NCBI GenBank assembly: GCA_913009825.1
Contig: CAJVYQ010000003.1
Span: forward strand, 62,001-126,000
Direction: 5' to 3'
Origin: an uncultured Deferribacteres bacterium
GTDB taxonomy: Bacteria; Zhuqueibacterota; JdFR-76; DREG01
DNA: 64,000 nt
The notes below the pieces were generated by a model. The model was given only the letters and a program-made list of their open reading frames with translations. It was not told the DNA's origin and searched no databases. Position 1 is the first letter of the stretch. Each line of letters opens with the position of its first letter. This document shows positions 1 through 7,809 of the stretch, one piece after another. A program made the position numbers and the translations under genes.

Positions 1-153
1 ATGAGCAAATACAAAACACCGGTTTTAACGGAGAACCATATCCGGAGATTGCATGTGCTGACCGGTGCGGTGGTTGTGCCGAAGGGAACCATCGTAACGC
101 CCAAAGCGAAGGAACTGATCCGTGAAAAACAGATCGATGTGGTGGTAGAGTGA
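1..153 (+). CDS. Small BMC-associated protein, or C-terminal part of a larger one
   Basis: A 50-residue frame opens with ATG at base 1 and stops with TGA. It contains the phrase GTIVTPKAKELIREKQIDV. This 'gtivTPxAxelirekgi' pattern is common in N-terminal or linker segments of BMC-associated proteins such as EutQ/EutT relatives. Because the window starts exactly at the ATG, the frame could be the tail of a longer gene upstream. About 450 bp separates it from the first shell gene on the same strand. No catalytic residues are visible, so I assign only a BMC association from motif and position. Confidence 0.5.
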   Translation: MSKYKTPVLTENHIRRLHVLTGAVVVPKGTIVTPKAKELIREKQIDVVVE

Positions 154-601
154 TGGCGTGCTGAAATGATGGAATGACGGAATAGCGGAATATTGGAGGA
201 TTTACGAATGCGAACTATCGAAAACTCAAATCAATCATTCCAATATTTCAATATTCCAACATTGCCAATTTCAGAACACCGTTTATTTTTTAAAAGGGAT
301 ACATTTTAGTTTGTTGAAATTATCGTTGTTTGAATGGCAGGAGATGTCTCGACTCCGTTCCGATAAAAACCATCGGAACTCCGCTCGACATGACATGATC
401 CGTCACTGTCGCCCTGAGCGCATGTCCGACTCAGGCGGGAAATCCCGATGGTTTTTATCGGGATGAAGTCGAAGGGCCTGTCCTGAGCTTGCCGAAGAAT
501 CTCAGACCTGTTCAAACCAAATATTTTCAATGCATTAAGATATGATAGAACTATAACAGGACAAAAACAGCAACGATTCGTAAACAGCTCAGGAGGCATT
601 C
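154..601. repeat. Repeat-rich intergenic region upstream of the shell genes
   Basis: No convincing gene. It holds inverted copies of short phrases: 'ggaatattgg' style tracts at about 170-260, and 'atcccgatggtttttatcgggat' type arms at about 357-470 that pair with 'gataaaaaccatcgg'. The text around 470-500 (cctgtcctgagcttgccgaa) is a repeat phrase common in intergenic DNA of this kind of genome. The ribosome binding site AGGAGG for the first shell gene lies at about 591-596. Any operon promoter should be here, but I cannot place boxes with confidence. Confidence 0.5.
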
Positions 602-880
602 ATGTCAAAAGTAGCATTAGGATTTGTAGAAACGCGCGGCAATACGGGAAATGTAGCTTCCATCGATGCCATGCTGAAAACCGCCAACGTAGACTTGGTA
701 AAAAAAGTAGGTATCGGCGGCGGGTACGTAACCGCTATCGTGCGGGGCGAAGTAGGCGCCGTGAAATCATCCGTCGAAGCGGGTGCGGAAGCCGCCGCCA
801 AAGTGGGAGAACTGATCTGCGCCAACGTTATCCCTTCCGCACACGAAGATGTTTTTAGTTTAATCGGCATTAAAAAATAA
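602..880 (+). CDS. BMC-H shell hexamer protein (paralog 1)
   Basis: A 92-aa single BMC domain (Pfam BMC family): the start [15 protein letters not shown] matches the beta-1 strand of PduA/CcmK-type proteins, followed by the usual KTANVDLV helix end. The pore-loop equivalent reads GIGGGY, longer in glycines than in the other two paralogs. The usual IPRPH segment near the C-terminus is replaced by IPSAHEDV, so this paralog is the most divergent at the edge contact. A strong AGGAGG site precedes the ATG. Fourteen bases separate it from paralog 2, so they are co-transcribed. Role: hexameric facet tile of the microcompartment shell, with the pore passing small metabolites. Confidence 0.95.
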   Translation: MSKVALGFVETRGNTGNVASIDAMLKTANVDLVKKVGIGGGYVTAIVRGEVGAVKSSVEAGAEAAAKVGELICANVIPSAHEDVFSLIGIKK

Positions 881-894
881 CGATCGGAGGAAAA

Positions 895-1185
895 ATGCAA
901 GAAGCATTAGGTATCATTGAAACATTAGGATTTGCCACGGCGATGGAAGCGGCGGACGCCGCAGTGAAAGCAGCCAATGTCCGTCTGGCAGATTGGCAGC
1001 GGGTCGGCGGCGGCAAAGTAAACGTCATTTTCCGCGGCGATGTAGCGGCTGTGAAAGCGTCGCTGGACGCCGGCGCGGCTTCCGCTTCAAAGGTTGGCAG
1101 CGTTGAAGGCCAAACCGTCATCCCGCGGCCTGCGGAAAAATTGTCGCCCAAATTCCCGATCGATATAAAAAAAACCAAAAAGTAA
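895..1185 (+). CDS. BMC-H shell hexamer protein (paralog 2)
   Basis: A 96-aa single BMC domain starting [20 protein letters not shown], a classic BMC-H opening. The pore segment reads VGGGK, placing a lysine where the first paralog has tyrosine, so pore charge probably differs. The edge motif IPRPAEKL is conserved. The C-terminus ends in a lysine-rich tail (IDIKKTKK). GGAGG precedes the ATG at about 886-891. Role: facet tile of the shell, co-expressed with paralog 1 and the downstream aldehyde dehydrogenase. Confidence 0.95.
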   Translation: MQEALGIIETLGFATAMEAADAAVKAANVRLADWQRVGGGKVNVIFRGDVAAVKASLDAGAASASKVGSVEGQTVIPRPAEKLSPKFPIDIKKTKK

Positions 1186-1205
1186 TTTTCGCAACTGTTG
1201 AGTCC

Positions 1206-1320
1206 ACGCCTGTCTGACACAGGCGGAAAACACACTAAATACACGAAAAGTTTTGCGAAATACTACATTCTGATTTTTAACTGTCTTTCGTGTATTTTGT
1301 GGATGTTCTGAGTAACCACT
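1206..1320. repeat. Foldback repeat between shell gene and aldehyde dehydrogenase
   Basis: Contains a tight hairpin (cgcctgtctgacacaggcg, about 1207-1225) and longer arms: cactaaatacacgaaa near 1233-1248 pairs with ctttcgtgtattttgtgg near 1285-1303. The right end reads GAGTAAC, like the GTAAC-ended elements elsewhere in the window. It may be an old member of that family, since no clean target duplication is visible. Confidence 0.55.
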
Positions 1321-1345
1321 AATTTTCCTAAAACCGAGGATCAAA

Positions 1346-2773
1346 GTGAATATCACCAATGATCAAATCCAGGAAATTGTGCAAAAAGTTTTGCAAAATG
1401 TTCTTGAACCGGGAACCGGTTCGAACCGTTCTTGCCCGGCAGGCAAGCGCGGCGACCGGGGAGTATTCAACTATATGAATGACGCCGTCGAAGCCGCTCA
1501 TGAAGCGTTCCTGAAATTTCAGGAATTCGACATGCAGGATCGTAAAAAATTTACCGACGCCGTCCGCCAGGTAGCGCTGGATCATAAAGAAGAATTTTCC
1601 CGCATGACGGTAGAAGAAACCAAAATGGGCCGGATCGGGCACAAAATTGCCAAGCATATCAACGCAGCGAAAAACAGTCCCGGCGTGGAAGAATTGCAGC
1701 CCAGAGCGTGGTCGGGAAAAAACGGTCTGGCCATTGACGATTACGCACCTTATGGCGTTATCGGCAACATTTCACCCAGCACCCATCCGGCGCCGGTGAT
1801 TATCAACAACATCATCATTCAACTTGCCGGCGGCAACACCGTCGCTTTCAATCCCCACCCTGTGGCTAAAAAAGTCAGCGCAAAATGTATTCAGTTGTGC
1901 AATGAGTACATGATGAATGCGGGCGCGCCGGAAAACTTAGTAACCTGTGTTGCGGAACCAACGCTGGAAACGGCGGAAATTCTGTTCGCCCATCCCAAAA
2001 CAGAGCTGCTTTCCGTCACCGGCGGCCCGGAAATTGTGAATATGGCCATGAAATACAGCAAACGGGTCATCGCGGCCGGACCGGGCAATCCTCCCGTTTT
2101 AGTAGATGAAACCGCCAATCTGGAACTTGCCGCCAGGGAGATTACGAAAAGTTCCGGTTTCGACAACAATATTCTCTGCCTGGCTGAAAAAGAGATTTTT
2201 GTTGTGGAATCCATTTTTGAAAAATTCATGAAAGAATTTGAAAAACAGGGAAACGTGAGACTGACCACACAACAGATGAAAACCCTGGCCGACAAAACAC
2301 TGGTGAAAGGTGAAAAGTATTTCATCATCAGCCGCGATTATGTGGGTCGCAATGCCAACGTTCTGGCCAGGGCGATCGGTTTGAATCTTTCAGAGGATAT
2401 ACCGCTCCTGTTCGGTGAAACTAATGCCGACCATCCGTGGGTGGTGACCGAACAGTTAACTCCCTGTATTCCCGTGGTTCGCGTTAAAAATTTTAAGGAA
2501 GGCGTAGAGCAGGCGCTGAAGGCGGAACACCGTTTTAAACATACGGCCAGCATTTACACACAGGATATAAACCGGGCCACCCTTTACACTAAAAAACTGG
2601 ATTGCGACATCGTCGTAATCAACGGCGGTACGCTGCGCGGCAACGGCGGCGATGCGGGTGAGGGCACATTTTCACACACAATCGCCTCCCCTACCGGCGA
2701 AGGCATCTGCACGCCCCTTGATTTTGTGCGGCCGAGGCGAACCATGGTTGCCGGAGCGATGAGGTTTGTGTAA
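1346..2773 (+). CDS. pduP-like: CoA-acylating aldehyde dehydrogenase, BMC-encapsulated (PduP-like)
   Basis: A 475-aa protein starting with GTG at 1346, with GAGGA at 1336-1340. Residues 1-21 (NITNDQIQEIVQKVLQNVL) form an amphipathic helix typical of N-terminal encapsulation peptides, followed by a Gly/Pro-rich linker. The rest is an aldehyde dehydrogenase of the PduP/EutE class, with the catalytic cysteine at about residue 278 in NNILCLAEKE. The family converts an aldehyde, CoA and NAD+ to acyl-CoA and NADH inside the shell. With a class II aldolase in the locus the likely substrate is L-lactaldehyde giving lactyl-CoA, as proposed for planctomycete-type BMCs; this is inference. Propionaldehyde is the alternative, but no diol dehydratase is present. 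Confidence 0.93.
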   Translation: MNITNDQIQEIVQKVLQNVLEPGTGSNRSCPAGKRGDRGVFNYMNDAVEAAHEAFLKFQEFDMQDRKKFTDAVRQVALDHKEEFSRMTVEETKMGRIGHKIAKHINAAKNSPGVEELQPRAWSGKNGLAIDDYAPYGVIGNISPSTHPAPVIINNIIIQLAGGNTVAFNPHPVAKKVSAKCIQLCNEYMMNAGAPENLVTCVAEPTLETAEILFAHPKTELLSVTGGPEIVNMAMKYSKRVIAAGPGNPPVLVDETANLELAAREITKSSGFDNNILCLAEKEIFVVESIFEKFMKEFEKQGNVRLTTQQMKTLADKTLVKGEKYFIISRDYVGRNANVLARAIGLNLSEDIPLLFGETNADHPWVVTEQLTPCIPVVRVKNFKEGVEQALKAEHRFKHTASIYTQDINRATLYTKKLDCDIVVINGGTLRGNGGDAGEGTFSHTIASPTGEGICTPLDFVRPRRTMVAGAMRFV

Positions 2774-2784
2774 AATTTAGGATC

Positions 2785-2815
2785 ACACCCCGGGGTCTTA
2801 AAAACTCCGGGGTGT
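2785..2815 (+). terminator. Stem-loop between aldehyde dehydrogenase and BMC-H 3
   Basis: A perfect 9-bp stem, ACACCCCGG (2785-2793) with CCGGGGTGT (2807-2815), and a 13-nt A/T-rich loop. No T-run follows, so it looks more like an attenuator, processing site or mRNA-stabilising hairpin than a full terminator. It would set the ratio of enzyme to downstream shell mRNA. Confidence 0.45.
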
Positions 2816-2834
2816 ATTAACGAAGGAGAAAAAA

Positions 2835-3110
2835 ATGGCAGAAATAAAATCAATCGGAATTCTGGAAACCAAAGGATTTGTGCCGCTAATTGAAGGCGCA
2901 GACGCGGCTGTGAAATCGGCGAATGTGGATATTGTGGAATGGCGTCAAATCGGCAGCGGCTACGTTTCATTCATTGTGGAAGGTGAAGTGGCAGCGGTTC
3001 GTTCCGCAATCGAATCCGCACACGAGGCCGCCGCCAGAGTGGGCGAAGTGATTTCCGACATCATTATCCCGAGACCGGTGAAAGAATTGGAAACGACGTT
3101 TGATCGTTAA
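2835..3110 (+). CDS. BMC-H shell hexamer protein (paralog 3)
   Basis: A 91-aa single BMC domain starting AEIKSIGILETKGFVPLIEGAD. The pore segment is IGSGY and the edge motif IPRPVKELE is conserved. GAAGGAG lies just upstream of the ATG. It leads directly into the first BMC-P gene 14 bases later. Three different BMC-H pores (GIGGGY, GGGK, GSGY) in one locus suggest facets with mixed permeability; that is inference from sequence alone. Confidence 0.95.
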   Translation: MAEIKSIGILETKGFVPLIEGADAAVKSANVDIVEWRQIGSGYVSFIVEGEVAAVRSAIESAHEAAARVGEVISDIIIPRPVKELETTFDR

Positions 3111-3124
3111 AAAATGAGGCAAAT

Positions 3125-3397
3125 ATGATCTTTGCAAAAGTGATCGGAAATGTTGTTGCCACACAAAAAGACAAAAACCTGCAAGGGAAAAAGCTGCTGC
3201 TCTGCAAAGAGACGGATCATAACGGCAAACCGCTGAATACGTACCATGTTGCCGTTGATGCCGTCCAGGCAGGAGAAGGCGATTTTGTCCTGCTCTCCTA
3301 CGGCTCCTCGGCGCGGATGACCGACACTACCAAAAACGCACCCATAGATGCTGTGGTAATGGCCATTGTTGATAATGTGCAGATAACCGCAAAGTAA
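3125..3397 (+). CDS. BMC-P shell pentamer protein (EutN/CcmL family, paralog 1)
   Basis: A 90-aa EutN/CcmL protein: MIFAKVIGNVVATQKDKNLQGKK followed by KLLLCKE, then a central VDAVQAGEGDFVLLSYGSSARM and the C-terminal strand AVVMAIVDNVQI. These are the hallmarks of vertex pentamers that close the corners of the shell. GAGG at about 3115-3118 precedes the ATG. It is one of three BMC-P paralogs in the locus, as in planctomycete-type BMC loci. Confidence 0.95.
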   Translation: MIFAKVIGNVVATQKDKNLQGKKLLLCKETDHNGKPLNTYHVAVDAVQAGEGDFVLLSYGSSARMTDTTKNAPIDAVVMAIVDNVQITAK

Positions 3398-3646
3398 AGT
3401 GAAAGCAGCCGGAATTTTGAGCGGGAGCAGTTCTTCGGTTTAGGACAGGAGATAAGTTTCCCGTGCGCGATTTTTATATCATTATGAAGGAATCTTGCCG
3501 GTTTAACCCATAGAGCTACAGAATTCCGCTCTTGTCTTTAAGGTCCGGGAAGATAAATTCTTTTGTGGAATTCGAGAGGCAACAATTGTTCGTCATTGTT
3601 CAATCTTGAAATCATAAACTGTTCCCAAAAAAGAAAAACAAAAATT

Positions 3647-3910
3647 ATGAAAATCGGCAGAGTAATCGGTAACGTTTGGGCGGACAGAAAAGTGCCGCAA
3701 TTGAAAGGCTGCCGCCTGCACATCGTCCAGCCCATCGACAGTGAAGGAAAAAAATCAGGAATTCCTCTTGTTGTCGCAGATCCCCAAAACCTCGCCGGCT
3801 CCGGTGACCGGATTGTTTATGTAACCAGCACAGACGCCTCGCAGGCCTTCGACTCCGGCTTTGCCCCGGTGAACGCCAGCGTTGTCGAGTTAGTGGATTT
3901 TGTTGAATAG
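3647..3910 (+). CDS. BMC-P shell pentamer protein (EutN/CcmL family, paralog 2)
   Basis: An 87-aa EutN/CcmL protein. The frame is open upstream to 3563, but the family homology begins at KIGRVIGNVWADRKVPQLKG, so I choose the ATG at 3647. No strong ribosome binding site is visible. The conserved AGSGDRIVYVTSTDAS replaces the usual GxGDxVlvxxGssA, and the C-terminus VNASVVELVDFVE is typical. The 249-bp gap before it is unusually long for this operon and appears featureless. Confidence 0.92.
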   Translation: MKIGRVIGNVWADRKVPQLKGCRLHIVQPIDSEGKKSGIPLVVADPQNLAGSGDRIVYVTSTDASQAFDSGFAPVNASVVELVDFVE

Positions 3911-3921
3911 CTTTTGAATGG

Positions 3922-4404
3922 TAATCAGTGATCGGTATTCAGTAATCGGATTTCTTTTGTTTGAGGGAATCGATGCATGCTAAAAGTTTTAAAGATTTAG
4001 AGGTGTATAAATTGACCCGTCAATTATCCCTGGAAATTTTCGAGACATCCAAAAGTTTCCCGAAAGAAGAAATGTACTCACTTACAGATCAAATCAGACG
4101 TTCTTCCCGCTCGGTTGGAGCGCAAATTGCCGAAGCCTGGGCTAAACGTCGTTATATAAAACATTTCGTCAGCAAGCTAACAGATGCAGACGGAGAACAA
4201 CAAGAAACACAACATTGGATTGAAACAGCGCACGATTGTAAATATTTATCTACAAACATCAGAACTGACTGGATTGAAAGATATTCCTCCGTTGGACGAA
4301 TGTTGAATTCAATGATAACCAAAGCGGATCGCTTCTGTTCTTCATAAAACTATGTTTGAACTCCGACACTGATAACAGATCACAGATAACTGATTACTGA
4401 TTAC
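3922..4404. repeat. Inverted flanks around the four-helix-bundle gene
   Basis: Left arm at 3922-3949 reads taatcagtgatcggtattc then agtaatcgg. The right arm at about 4368-4404 is built from ctgataacagatcacag then ataactgattactgatta. Read as reverse complement, the right arm repeats the 'taatcagtaatcag..gatc' pattern of the left arm. Between them lies only the IVP-type gene. The block behaves like a small self-contained insertion placed between two shell genes. Confidence 0.6.
3973..4347 (+). CDS. Four-helix-bundle protein (23S rRNA intervening-sequence protein family)
   Basis: A 124-aa protein matching the IVP/four-helix-bundle family: the opening AKSFKDLEVYKLTRQLSLEI and the central LTDQIRRSSRSVGAQIAEAW are its signatures. 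The frame is open from a TTG at 3961, but GAGGGA at 3963-3968 places the start at the ATG at 3973. Family members occur inside 23S rRNA insertions and as free genes; the biochemical role is not established. It has no connection to BMC function that I can see, and its inverted flanks suggest it was inserted into the operon. Confidence 0.9.
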   Translation: MHAKSFKDLEVYKLTRQLSLEIFETSKSFPKEEMYSLTDQIRRSSRSVGAQIAEAWAKRRYIKHFVSKLTDADGEQQETQHWIETAHDCKYLSTNIRTDWIERYSSVGRMLNSMITKADRFCSS

Positions 4405-4464
4405 TTTTGAGATAACAACTAATGAAATATGCTAATAAATGACAGATAAAGGTTGGCACATTCT

Positions 4465-4740
4465 ATGTATTTGGCCAGAGTAAAAAAAAGAATCACGGCA
4501 ACGGAAAAACACCCGGCCTATCAAAAAAAACATGTGTTTGCAGTTCAGCCGGTTTATCCCGATGGCAGGGATAAAGGGGATGAATGGGCAGCCGTCGATT
4601 ATATTGGCGCCGGAATCGGCGATATTGTGGTTTGCGGCGGCGCGCCCGGTGTGGCAGGGAAAGTGTTCGGTCTGAAATTAGCGCCCATCCGTACACTGAT
4701 TATGGCAATTGTGGACAGAATCGATTACCGGGACATCTAG
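4465..4740 (+). CDS. BMC-P shell pentamer protein (EutN/CcmL family, paralog 3)
   Basis: A 91-aa EutN/CcmL protein from the ATG at 4465 (MYLARVKKRITATEKHPAYQ). An upstream TTG at 4453 is in frame, but the family begins at this methionine. It contains VDYIGAGIGDIVVCGGAPG and ends TLIMAIVDRIDYRDI. The basic segment RVKKRITATEKHP is unusual next to the other two paralogs. It ends three bases before the PduS-like start, so the two are probably translated together. Confidence 0.93.
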   Translation: MYLARVKKRITATEKHPAYQKKHVFAVQPVYPDGRDKGDEWAAVDYIGAGIGDIVVCGGAPGVAGKVFGLKLAPIRTLIMAIVDRIDYRDI

Positions 4741-4743
4741 AAT

Positions 4744-6039
4744 ATGACCATTGAAGATATCGGCAGGAACGGCATTGTCGGGGCCGGCGGCGCCGGGTTT
4801 CCCACACATATCAAATTAACCGCCCGCCCGGAATTTTTCATCATGAACGCCGCCGAATGCGAACCGCTGCTGCACAAGGATATGGAACTGCTGCGGCATC
4901 ATGCCGATGAGATTCTTGCCGGGATGCAGACAGCCATGAAATTAACCGGCGCGCAGTCCGGAATCATCGGTATCAAAGAAAAACATGACGATGTTATTGC
5001 GCTGTTGAGTAGAAAAATACCGGACAACATCCGCATCATCACCATTGGCGACTTCTACCCCGCCGGCGACGAAGTAGTTCTGGTTTATCTGACCACCGGC
5101 CGAGTGATTCAGCCCGGAGAATTACCCATAAGCGCAGGTTACCTGGTACAGAATGTGGAAACATTGTTCAATATTCACTTAAACCGGCCGGTGGTGGAGA
5201 AATATATTTCCATTGCCGGGGCAGTAAAAAATCCGGCTACCATCAAAGTACCGGTGGGCACAACTTACGGCGATGTCCTTTCACGGTTCGAAATTACTAC
5301 TGCAAATTACAAAGTTCGGGCCGGCGGTTTGATGATGGGAGAACCGGCGCCCGATCTCGACCGGGTAATTACCAAAAGAACCGGCGCCCTGATTGTCCTG
5401 CCGGCGGAGCATCCCGTTGTGCATACTTATGAACGTTATGCTACAGAACACGACACGGATCGACTGGCAAAAGCGTGCTGCGACCAGTGCAATTTTTGCA
5501 CCGAGCTGTGCCCCCGCTATCTGCTTGGCTATCCGGTTCGCCCGGAGACAGCCATGAGAAACCGGATGTTCGCCCGGGAAGAAGAACCGGTGCTTCACGT
5601 GGGAAACGCTTTTTGCTGCGAATGTAATTTATGTACTCTTTATGCCTGTCCGGAAGGTCTGGATCCCAAGGGCGCTACTTTGATAGAAAAAAGGCTTTAC
5701 TTACAGCAGGAAGAGAAATGGGAAGGTCTGCCGGTTACTCCCCATCCAATGGCGGAATACCGCAGAGTGCCCACCAAAAAGCTGATGCAGCGTTTGGATG
5801 TGCTGCAATTTAAAGACGAAGGGCATCTGCAGAATTTAGTTTTCAAACCGAATCAAGTGACGATTCCGTTGCGGCAACATGTGGGAGCGGCGGCGAAACC
5901 GGTTGTTTCCGGTGGCGACCGGGTAAAAAAATATGATCTCATCGCAGAGGCCAACGGAACCATCTCCGCCAACGTCCATGCTTCCATCGACGGAGAAATT
6001 GTATCGATTTCGGAAGAGGATATCATTATTCGGATATGA
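4744..6039 (+). CDS. pduS-like: PduS-like electron-transfer flavoprotein (RnfC-related)
   Basis: A 431-aa protein of the PduS/RnfC family. The N-terminal GIVGAGGAGFPTHIK is the glycine-rich FMN/NADH-binding motif of Nqo1/RnfC-type proteins. Two cysteine clusters follow: C246/C249/C252/C256 then P (classic 4Fe-4S), and C291/C294/C297/C302, where the last spacing is four instead of three. The C-terminus (from about 375) resembles a barrel-sandwich domain. PduS reduces cobalamin in Pdu BMCs; here no B12 enzyme is present, so I infer NADH reoxidation or electron transfer through the shell with the PduT-like trimer downstream. Confidence 0.88.
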   Translation: MTIEDIGRNGIVGAGGAGFPTHIKLTARPEFFIMNAAECEPLLHKDMELLRHHADEILAGMQTAMKLTGAQSGIIGIKEKHDDVIALLSRKIPDNIRIITIGDFYPAGDEVVLVYLTTGRVIQPGELPISAGYLVQNVETLFNIHLNRPVVEKYISIAGAVKNPATIKVPVGTTYGDVLSRFEITTANYKVRAGGLMMGEPAPDLDRVITKRTGALIVLPAEHPVVHTYERYATEHDTDRLAKACCDQCNFCTELCPRYLLGYPVRPETAMRNRMFAREEEPVLHVGNAFCCECNLCTLYACPEGLDPKGATLIEKRLYLQQEEKWEGLPVTPHPMAEYRRVPTKKLMQRLDVLQFKDEGHLQNLVFKPNQVTIPLRQHVGAAAKPVVSGGDRVKKYDLIAEANGTISANVHASIDGEIVSISEEDIIIRI

Positions 6040-6150
6040 ATTGAGCTATTGTATGGCGATTCGCTGAATCGTCAATAGAGATTTCCATAAAAAGTAAAAC
6101 CTGTGGAATGGCAGCAAGAAGTTTAAAACAAGGAAATCGCTCAATTCACG
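6036..6150. repeat. Degenerate CCTGAATTGAG-family repeat at the pduS stop codon
   Basis: The left end (tgaattgagctattg) starts inside the pduS stop codon, and the right end (aatcgctcaattc) lies near 6137-6149. An inner hairpin gcgattcgctgaatcg lies at about 6057-6072. Ends and inner hairpin match the 117-bp element at 19883-19999, but this copy has diverged and shows no clear target duplication. Confidence 0.6.
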
Positions 6151-6228
6151 TCGGACAGAAACTGAACCATATTTCACCCGGCGATCCAGCGAATCGCACA
6201 ACAGACAAAAAACGATCGGAGAGTTGCA

Positions 6229-6789
6229 ATGCAGGAACGAAATGCCATCGGCATCATAGAACTATCCAGTATCCACAAAGGGTTTGAAGTCCAGGATATG
6301 ATATTAAAATCCGCCAATGTGGAAAAACTGGTGGCCAGAACCATCTGTTCGGGAAAATACCTCATCATGGTTCGCGGCGAAATTGCGGATGTGGAGACCT
6401 GCCTGAACACGGCCAATGAGATCGGCGGGTACGCCGTTGTAAATGCGTTACAAATCTCCCGCGTGGATGAGCGTATCTTCCCGGCTATTGCCGGCACTAC
6501 AACACTGGAAATCCGCCGCGTTGACGGCATGTTAATTTTCGAAACCTTCTCTGTGGCCTCGGCCATCAAAGCGGCCGATTTTGCCGTGAAGGAAGCGAAT
6601 ATTCAATTGCTGCGCATTCATATTGCCATGGCCATCGGCGGAAAGGGGTTCGTGGTATTCACCGGCAATGTGGAAGCGCTTGAATCCGCCATCCCTCCCG
6701 CCCTGGATTTTCTGAAAGAAGAAGGTATGCTGGCGGGATACTCGTTGATCAAAAACCCGCATCCGGACGTTCTGCGGGAATTAATTTAA
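6229..6789 (+). CDS. pduT-like: BMC-T shell trimer with a pore-type cysteine (PduT-like)
   Basis: A 186-aa tandem BMC-domain protein. Domain 1 is about residues 6-90 (AIGIIELSSIHKGFEVQD) and domain 2 about 93-180 (LIFETFSVASAIKAADFAVK). Cys40 lies in RTICSGKYLIMV, matching the TICPGKF segment of PduT whose cysteine binds a 4Fe-4S cluster at the trimer pore. GGAGAG precedes the ATG. Its position directly after the PduS-like gene supports an electron relay through the shell; this is known for Pdu and inferred here. Confidence 0.9.
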   Translation: MQERNAIGIIELSSIHKGFEVQDMILKSANVEKLVARTICSGKYLIMVRGEIADVETCLNTANEIGGYAVVNALQISRVDERIFPAIAGTTTLEIRRVDGMLIFETFSVASAIKAADFAVKEANIQLLRIHIAMAIGGKGFVVFTGNVEALESAIPPALDFLKEEGMLAGYSLIKNPHPDVLRELI

Positions 6790-6796
6790 AGCAGTT

Positions 6797-6921
6797 AAAA
6801 GTGACTAAAGATTAAAGTGACTAAAGTTAAAAGGAAGCTCAACCCCACTAAAATTGAATACTTCCTCAGATAATATCATTTTCTTTTACTTTAGTTCACT
6901 TTAGTCACTTTAAACTTTAAA
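6797..6921. repeat. Inverted repeat between BMC-T and aldolase genes
   Basis: The left arm is two tandem 'aaagtgactaaag' units (6797-6832). The right arm 'actttagttcactttagtcacttt' (about 6890-6914) is its reverse complement. The 50-nt middle is A/T-rich. The transcript would fold into a long hairpin, which could uncouple shell from enzyme expression. Confidence 0.6.
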
Positions 6922-6938
6922 CTTACAAGAGGTTTATC

Positions 6939-7712
6939 ATGAGTGTTTATGCAGGTACCGGCGAATGGGAACTAAAAAAAATGATTATCGAAATCGGCCG
7001 CAGAATCTGGACGCGCGGCTATGTTGCAGCCAATGACGGCAATATTACGGTGAAGATCAATGATAAAGAAATATTAACCACACCGACCGGTATCAGCAAG
7101 GGATTCATGACGCAGGACATGATTCTGAAAATGACCCTTGACGGTGATCTGATCACAAAAAGCCCAAAATACAAACCGTCCAGTGAAGTAAAAATGCATC
7201 TGGAGGTTTACCGGCAGAGAGAAGATATCGGCTCCGTGATACATGCGCATCCACCCCACTGCACCGGTTTTGCCGTGGCCGGGATTCCTCTGGATCAATG
7301 TGTGCTGCCCGAGGCTATTTTAACCATCGGCGCCGTTCCCATTGCCCGGTACGGCACGCCGTCCACCAGAGAAATCCCCGATTCCATTAAACCGTTCGTA
7401 CAAAATTCCGACGCGATTCTACTGGAAAATCACGGCGCTCTCACCTTCGGCGCCGATCTGGTTTCCGCCTACCACCGCATGGAAACGCTGGAACATGCCG
7501 CGCAAATTGTTTTTCTCGCCATTCAATTGGGAAATGTGAATCTGATCCCCCGGGATCAGGTGGATAAATTAATGTTTCTACGCGATAAATACGGCATGAC
7601 CGGCAGAGTAACCGCCTGCGTTACCCGGCCGCCGCAACCGGCTAAGGAAGAACCGTCCCGGGACGTAGTGGAACAGATCACCAAAAAAGTGATGGATCGT
7701 TTGAAAAATTAA
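6939..7712 (+). CDS. Class II sugar-phosphate aldolase with C-terminal encapsulation peptide
   Basis: A 257-aa class II aldolase of the L-fuculose/L-rhamnulose-1-phosphate type. Zinc ligands are visible as H102 and H104 (IHAHPPH) and H165 (ENHGAL); E83 in PSSEVKMH is the catalytic acid. After about residue 228 a Pro-rich linker (RPPQPAKEEP) leads to an amphipathic helix SRDVVEQITKKVMDRLKN, a typical encapsulation peptide. The enzyme would split fuculose- or rhamnulose-1-phosphate to DHAP and L-lactaldehyde inside the shell. A rhamnulokinase in the locus favours rhamnulose-1-phosphate, but these aldolases often accept both. Confidence 0.92.
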   Translation: MSVYAGTGEWELKKMIIEIGRRIWTRGYVAANDGNITVKINDKEILTTPTGISKGFMTQDMILKMTLDGDLITKSPKYKPSSEVKMHLEVYRQREDIGSVIHAHPPHCTGFAVAGIPLDQCVLPEAILTIGAVPIARYGTPSTREIPDSIKPFVQNSDAILLENHGALTFGADLVSAYHRMETLEHAAQIVFLAIQLGNVNLIPRDQVDKLMFLRDKYGMTGRVTACVTRPPQPAKEEPSRDVVEQITKKVMDRLKN

Positions 7713-7714
7713 GT

Positions 7715-7746
7715 GATTCTTCAAGATAAAAAGAATATTTTTTTAA
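7715..7746 (+). terminator. Possible weak terminator after the aldolase gene
   Basis: A six-base stem ATTCTT/AAGAAT with a nine-base loop is followed by a run of seven T. It lies just after the aldolase stop, 63 bases before the acyl-kinase start. It is weak, so partial read-through is likely. Confidence 0.35.
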
Positions 7747-7809
7747 TTTGAACCGTTACAGACCGGCGCCATTTTACAAAATCCGGCAACCATCCGTAAG
7801 AGGTGAAAA

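Noticed and set aside
306-599. 97-codon minus-strand frame upstream of the first shell gene
   Set aside because: It reads through inverted repeats and ends at the shell gene's ribosome binding site; the translation shows no family features.
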